From assembly GCF_027497495.1 (NCBI RefSeq), contig NZ_CP114205.1:62001-126000 (forward strand): DNA of 64,000 nt, written 5' to 3'. The notes beneath the pieces were generated by a model. It searched no databases, was not told the DNA's origin, and worked only from the letters and a program-made list of their open reading frames with translations. The stretch is from Streptomyces tubercidicus. Lineage in GTDB: Bacteria > Actinomycetota > Actinomycetes > Streptomycetales > Streptomycetaceae. A program made the position numbers and the translations under genes. Numbering within the stretch: position 1 is the stretch's first letter; every line of letters starts with the position of its first letter. Of the stretch, positions 61,476 through 64,000 are shown piece by piece.

Positions 61476-62010
61476 ACAACTCAGCCGGGCCGGAATGTTC
61501 CGCGTAGTAGCCGTCGTGTTCCGGCAGAACGCATACCCCTCCCCCGGAGGCCGCCGATGATGTCCGGCAGCACGTCCGGGTAACGGGTGCACCGACCCGC
61601 CCCGCTTGTCCCCGCCGGGGCGTCCTTCACCGCCGCACGGATCTGGGACTCGGTCCGGGAGCCCCCCGGGCCCGTCCCAGTCGAGCGGGTCGATGGTCCA
61701 GGTGCACATGCGGTAGCCCAGCTCCGAGGCGACGCGGGTCTCGCGCTCGCCCAAGTCACCGTACGGCGGGCGCAGCAGCGTGCTGGGGATGCCCTCGGTG
61801 ATCTCGGTGCGCATGTCCTGCTCGGAGAGCTGCGGCAGGTGCGGGTGGGACCAGGTGTGGTTGCCGACGTAGGGCCCTGTTTTCCGCAGGGTCTCGACGG
61901 TGCCGGGGTACCGGGAGGCGTACTCGTTGATGAGGAAGAACGCGGCCCGGGACAGCACCCACCCATGCTCCCAGCACAGCAGCCGCAGCGCGGGGGCGCG
62001 CGGAAGCGCA
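61476..62010 (-). pseudogene. Broken polysaccharide deacetylase (NodB-like)
   Basis: The minus strand reads AAFFLINEYASRYPGTVETL, NHTWSHPHLPQLSEQDMRTE, LLRPPYGDLGERETRVASEL and CTWTIDPLDWDGPGG, then continues in another frame (RTESQIRAAVKDAPAG, RYPDVLPDIIGGLRGRG) and back (YAFCRNT). The HTWSH zinc motif and RPPYGD are kept, but the first TFDDG motif is missing and two frameshifts are present. Confidence 0.75.
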
Positions 62011-62694
62011 TAGGGAACTCGCAGCGCTGGAGCCGTCTTTGTGCGCAGGGCGGGACACCCGCGCTCGCGCACGGGACACGGTCTCAGCCGGCCCCGGTCT
62101 CCTATCTCTCTGACCCGCCATCTTCGGAGACGAACGGTCCGACCTCGGCCGCCTCGCCGTGCGTCTCGGTCTCGACGATCCCGCGCCCGTCCTCGCGTCC
62201 TAGCCGACCGGCGGCGACATCCAACAGCCGAAGGCCGACTGCACCTGTACTGGCGCATCCACCTGCTCTCTGATGCCGCGCTGAGTACAGATCCGGTGGT
62301 ACGAGGGAGGGCAGCCTCACGATTGAACGCCTCCCGGAGTTCCCCTCCCTCGGCCAGCGGGGCGTGGAAGGTGGCGGCGAAGACGCCCGCCAGGGTGCGG
62401 GACAGGCTCGTGCACAGCCGTCCAGGGGCGGTTGGCGCACACCCTGCCCTGGACCAGGCGGACGTGGCCGCTCAGGCCCCGCACCGCGCGGCGCTCGCGC
62501 CTGGAATCTCCCCGGGTGCCGGATGGCCGACGACTCAAGGCTTAGCCGTTCAGCTCGCGTCGGTCGACTCCAGCGCCGACTGGCCCAGCACACCGTAGGC
62601 ACCCAACCAACGCGGCGCCGCTGCCTGCCGTTCGGGCTCGAAGCGAAGACCCCAGAAAGATCGCCCTGGTCTGCGATGGCCAGCCCGCCGCGCG
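62011..62694. other. Region without a recognised gene
   Basis: About 680 bp of overlapping short frames on both strands. One minus-strand piece near 62340-62440 (LAGVFAATFHAPLAEGGELR) looks coding-like but cannot be identified. No intact gene is supported. Confidence 0.35.
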
Positions 62695-62730
62695 GAGAAG
62701 CCCCGCCGGAGCATTCCGGAGGGGCTTCTC
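62695..62730. terminator. Strong hairpin
   Basis: GAGAAGCCCC-G-CCGGA (62695-62710) pairs with TCCGG-A-GGGGCTTCTC (62715-62730), one mismatch, loop GCAT. It is typical of Streptomyces terminators; no intact gene ends at it now. Confidence 0.65.
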
Positions 62731-62772
62731 GTCTCACGCTGCCCCATGACGGAGGTCATGATGGTGAGGGCC

Positions 62773-62960
62773 TGACCAGGTTGAAGACCTCTCGGGCAAC
62801 GTAGCGTTTGGCCGTCGCCACGAAGGACTTGCGGGCCACGTCGGCGAGGAACAACGGAACGTGGCGCGGGCCGAGGATCTCCAGTCGCTTGGTGCCGAGC
62901 ACGGGCACGAGGGAGAGCCGTATGTGCGTCGCGTACTTACTCTGTACGTGCTGCGCTTCC
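62773..62960 (-). pseudogene. Integrase N-terminal and IS110 C-terminal fragments
   Basis: The minus strand reads YATHIRLSLVPVLGTKRLEI and LGPRHVPLFLADVARKSF, the SAM-like core-binding domain of a tyrosine recombinase. It is followed directly by VATAKRYVAREVFNLVRPS, an IS110-type C-terminal tail. Upstream of 62935 the frame shifts. Both elements are dead. Confidence 0.55.
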
Positions 62961-63071
62961 GGTTGGGCTTGATCACGTTGTCAGATGTGCACGGGCTGCC
63001 GGAGGCCGTCGGGGGGATCGTCAAAGTGAGAGACCCAAGCTGCATGGCTCGTGTCGGTGTGGGGTGCTGGG

Positions 63072-63488
63072 TTACAGCCCGCAGGAGCCGCGGTCGAGGT
63101 GGAAGTACCGGGCGTTGGCCCAGCGGCACAACCGGATACCGACGATGACGCCGACGATGGTGATCAGGGCAGGTAGGTATCCGCTGGCGACCTGGATGAT
63201 CGGAATTGCCGGGCACCCGCCTGAGATCGCCCAGCCCGTACCGAACAACACCGCGCCGGGGATCACGCCGGCGTGGATGCGTCCCGGGGTGCGGCGGACC
63301 CGCAGCAGAGCGAACGCGCACACGAGGATCGCCACAGCGCCCGCGAAGGAGAGGATCATGCGCAGGTCCTGGAAGGTGAACATGCGGTTCAGCTCAGCGA
63401 AGTCGCCGAAACCGATGTTGGTGACGGTGTAACCGAGAGCTAGTCCGGTGATGATGTTGGCCAGCAGAATCGCGCCCCGAGTACGCAT
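63072..63488 (-). CDS. YeeE/YedE-family (DUF6691) sulfur transport membrane protein
   Basis: 138 residues from the ATG at 63488, overlapping the previous stop. Four hydrophobic segments are visible (GAILLANIITGLALGYTVTN, MILSFAGAVAILVCAFALL, GVIPGAVLFGTGWAISGGCP, YLPALITIVGVIVGIRLC). GWAISGGCPA holds the conserved cysteine of the TsuA/YeeE channel, which passes thiosulfate or sulfide-like ions. This is the second half of a split two-gene form. Confidence 0.85.
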   Translation of the reverse strand: MRTRGAILLANIITGLALGYTVTNIGFGDFAELNRMFTFQDLRMILSFAGAVAILVCAFALLRVRRTPGRIHAGVIPGAVLFGTGWAISGGCPAIPIIQVASGYLPALITIVGVIVGIRLCRWANARYFHLDRGSCGL

Positions 63489-63904
63489 CAGATCACCTTC
63501 CACAGCAGGAACGACACCGCGACGGCGGTGCCGAAGAACACGGCGGTCGCGACGAGGCTGACCGGCCGCAGCCGGCCGCAGCCGCTGAGTCCGTGGCCGG
63601 AGCTGCACCCACCGGCCAGCCGAGTGCCGAAGCCGACCAGAACACCGCCCACGAACAGCATGGCGACCATGGTGGTCGAATCGGCGGTGACCAGGTCCCG
63701 AAAACCGGGGCCCATGTCGTAGCGGAGGTGGAACCGCCCGGAGGCGACCGCGGCGATGAACCCACCAAGGAAGATCGACATCAGCAGGGCAGCCTGAGTG
63801 ACCAGCGGGGCCGGGCGCAGGCTCGTGGCTGCCGGGCGCTCACTCGCTGCCGATTCGGCGTTGGCTTCGAGCGGCTGCGACTTCTCGTACGGTTCCTGCG
63901 GCAC
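63488..63904 (-). CDS. YeeE/YedE-family sulfur transport membrane protein, first half
   Basis: 138 residues if started at the GTG at 63904. Segments [39 protein letters not shown] and [20 protein letters not shown] flank [13 protein letters not shown], the conserved cysteine motif of the family. The frame stays open upstream to the window edge and encodes a Gly-Thr run from a CCGGTG tandem repeat (about 63915-63940) preceded by an acidic, Ala-rich stretch ([19 protein letters not shown]). The true start may therefore lie outside the window. Confidence 0.8.
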   Translation of the reverse strand: MPQEPYEKSQPLEANAESAASERPAATSLRPAPLVTQAALLMSIFLGGFIAAVASGRFHLRYDMGPGFRDLVTADSTTMVAMLFVGGVLVGFGTRLAGGCSSGHGLSGCGRLRPVSLVATAVFFGTAVAVSFLLWKVI

Positions 63905-64000
63905 GGTGGACGCGCCGGTGCCGGTGCCGGTGCCGGTGCCGAAGTGCTCCGCTGTGGCTACGGCAAGCGCCTCGGCCAGAGCTTGATCGTCGGCGAACTC

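Noticed and set aside
63915..63940. CCGGTG tandem repeat as a phase-variable switch
   Set aside because: Six-base units keep the frame whatever their number, so it would only change the length of a Gly-Thr linker.
1..64000. CRISPR arrays, rRNA and tRNA genes
   Set aside because: No regularly spaced repeats, rRNA segments or tRNA-like cloverleaf sequences were seen on either strand.

Overview
The window is high-GC actinobacterial DNA, almost certainly a Streptomyces chromosome and probably an accessory or arm region. Supporting signs are the extreme third-position GC, GTG starts with AGGAGG-type ribosome binding sites, a complete conservon (sensor kinase, roadblock, DUF742, GTPase, P450), DUF317- and DUF6207-type fragments, and many decayed insertion sequences. 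No rRNA, tRNA or CRISPR array was seen. The window opens inside a VanZ-like gene and ends inside or just upstream of a YeeE/YedE sulfur-transport gene pair.

Layout. 1-10 kb: VanZ-like gene, an S66 peptidase fused in frame to an IS630 remnant, a low-GC gene with a possible amyloid-signalling motif, a GNAT gene, and many gene and transposase fragments. 10.2-18.1 kb: a compact biosynthetic locus. An O-methyltransferase and a phytanoyl-CoA-type dioxygenase run one way. A tyrosine-aminomutase-like MIO enzyme, a LuxE-like AMP ligase, a LuxC-like reductase and a zinc alcohol dehydrogenase run the other way. A LuxR-type regulator lies beyond, at 19.2-19.9 kb. 20-28 kb: a secreted FG-GAP protein, a tendamistat-like secreted protein and a dense set of broken genes. 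28.2-28.7 kb: a dead polyketide synthase fragment. 28.7-30.1 kb: a three-gene operon led by a 218-residue protein whose last 61 residues carry 14 cysteines, the layout of halocin C8-type bacteriocin precursors. 30.8-32.1 kb: a decayed NucA/NucB nuclease and a neighbour whose 3' end is duplicated at 4.9-5.1 kb.

32.4-36.7 kb: an ECF sigma factor, zinc-finger anti-sigma and ABC transporter operon, with a perfect TGTGA-N6-TCACA site just upstream. 37.0-40.1 kb: a stand-alone A-T-R (adenylation, thiolation, reductase) NRPS-like enzyme. 40.7-44.8 kb: the conservon, whose P450 lacks the ExxR motif. 45.6-47.8 kb: a Ser/Thr kinase with a PQQ-type propeller. 49.4-61.4 kb: four overlapping or tightly spaced genes for very large proteins without signal peptides (1583, 782, 1205 and 435 residues). 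The first is DUF6603-like with a C-terminal beta-propeller and the last ends in a fibre-like repeat region. This block is one of the strongest candidates for an undescribed system. 61.5-64 kb: a broken polysaccharide deacetylase, integrase fragments and the YeeE/YedE pair.

Three units look new enough to follow up: the aminomutase-LuxE-LuxC-ADH pathway, the halocin-like Cys-rich operon and the 12-kb giant-protein operon. All functions are inferred by reading translated sequence; no database search was possible.
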